DNA of 47,132 nucleotides, taken from positions 1 through 47,132 of IMG/VR virus record IMGVR_UViG_3300025141_000006. One strand, given 5' to 3'. Numbering within the stretch: position 1 is the stretch's first letter; the number at the start of each line of letters is the position of its first letter. This stretch comes from a virus. Positions 46,878 to 47,132 of the stretch are shown here, in pieces. The position numbers and the translations under genes were made by a program. Below the pieces are notes generated by a model. That model was not told where the DNA came from, did no database searches, and saw only the letters and a list, made by a program, of their open reading frames with translations.

Positions 46878-47132
46878 GCAGTTTGTTAAGTGGGTGAGTG
46901 ACGGTCATGCATGGATCAAGGATCGTGAGAGTGGTCAGATCATGCCATTTGTTCCACGTTTGAGTCAGCGTTGGATCATTCAGTCATGGTTGGATCAGGC
47001 GGGCGAGGGTGTTCCGATTCGGACGATGATTCCGAAGAAGCGAAGAGCGGGAACCAGTTCTGTAGTACAGATCAAGAATTATTTTTTATGTAAGTTTTTT
47101 CCACACAAGAAGGGGACGACTTATGCGCACAC
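46831..47132 (+). CDS. terL: Large terminase subunit, N-terminal part (continues at base 1)
   Basis: The gene starts with ATG at 46831 (MNLLTTKTKPLQIPLKQFVK) and runs past the window end; the same frame continues at base 3 after the circular join. This part encodes the first ~58 residues before the repeated 127 bases, which then encode the deviant Walker A segment. The 5-prime end overlaps the preceding small gene by 47 bases; a later in-frame ATG near 46942 is possible but leaves the domain shorter. See the entry at 1-1523 for motifs. Confidence 0.88.
   Translation, partial: MNLLTTKTKPLQIPLKQFVKWVSDGHAWIKDRESGQIMPFVPRLSQRWIIQSWLDQAGEGVPIRTMIPKKRRAGTSSVVQIKNYFLCKFFPHKKGTTYAH
47006..47132. 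repeat. Terminal direct repeat, right copy
   Basis: Identical to bases 1-127. See the left copy. Confidence 0.9.

Overview
The window is one complete, circularly assembled genome of a tailed double-stranded DNA bacteriophage with a podovirus-like (short-tailed) gene set. The first 127 bases are repeated exactly as the last 127 bases, so the unique circle is 47,005 bp and the break falls inside the large terminase gene. Genes are densely packed, begin after Shine-Dalgarno sequences of the AGGAG type and often overlap by the ATGA pattern, which points to a bacterial host. The host itself cannot be named from the sequence.

Layout. (1) Packaging: a probable small terminase (46148), a small overlapping gene (46671) and the large terminase (46831 across the join to 1523). 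(2) Head and virion module on the + strand, 1742-29890: a zinc-binding small protein, a Gfo/Idh/MocA sugar-type oxidoreductase, small structural genes, portal, scaffold, major capsid protein, a beta-helix protein, two different glycosyltransferases, connector-like genes, a large tail protein carrying a YWTD-type beta-propeller, a tail-collar protein, and three consecutive ejection-type proteins, the last a 2,542-residue polyvalent protein. No tape measure, tail tube, sheath or baseplate genes were recognised. (3) Small membrane and lysis-like genes, 29901-31266. (4) A replication and accessory operon from a strong promoter at 31395: ssDNA-binding-like protein, SNF2-type helicase, Toprim plus SF3 primase-helicase, RuvC-like resolvase, a stand-alone DnaA domain IV protein, and a run of small overlapping genes including two ASCH-like paralogs. 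A tRNA-Cys-like gene, a tRNA-like cloverleaf and a strongly structured intergenic RNA lie in this part. (5) A minus-strand operon, 43451 to 41325, with small genes, a ribbon-helix-helix protein, a serine recombinase with a zinc ribbon inserted in its catalytic domain, and a lytic transglycosylase-like enzyme; a separate minus gene lies at 43553-43810. (6) A divergent + strand cassette, 44081-45417, ending at a perfect terminator, followed by about 730 bp without a credible gene that holds a 275-bp CCTG microsatellite just upstream of the terminase genes.

How it fits together. Replication probably uses the phage primase-helicase, SNF2 helicase, ssDNA-binding-like protein and resolvase with host polymerase, because no DNA polymerase is recognisable. 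The DnaA-like protein may touch host or phage origin DNA. The serine recombinase and ribbon-helix-helix protein leave a temperate lifestyle open. The oxidoreductase and glycosyltransferases embedded among virion genes suggest sugar modification of the particle or of the host surface.

The most unusual observations are an apparently permuted nuclease domain in the large terminase (motif order I-III-II), the zinc-ribbon insertion in the serine recombinase, the orphan DnaA domain IV, the CCTG tract, and the structured RNA next to the tRNA-Cys.
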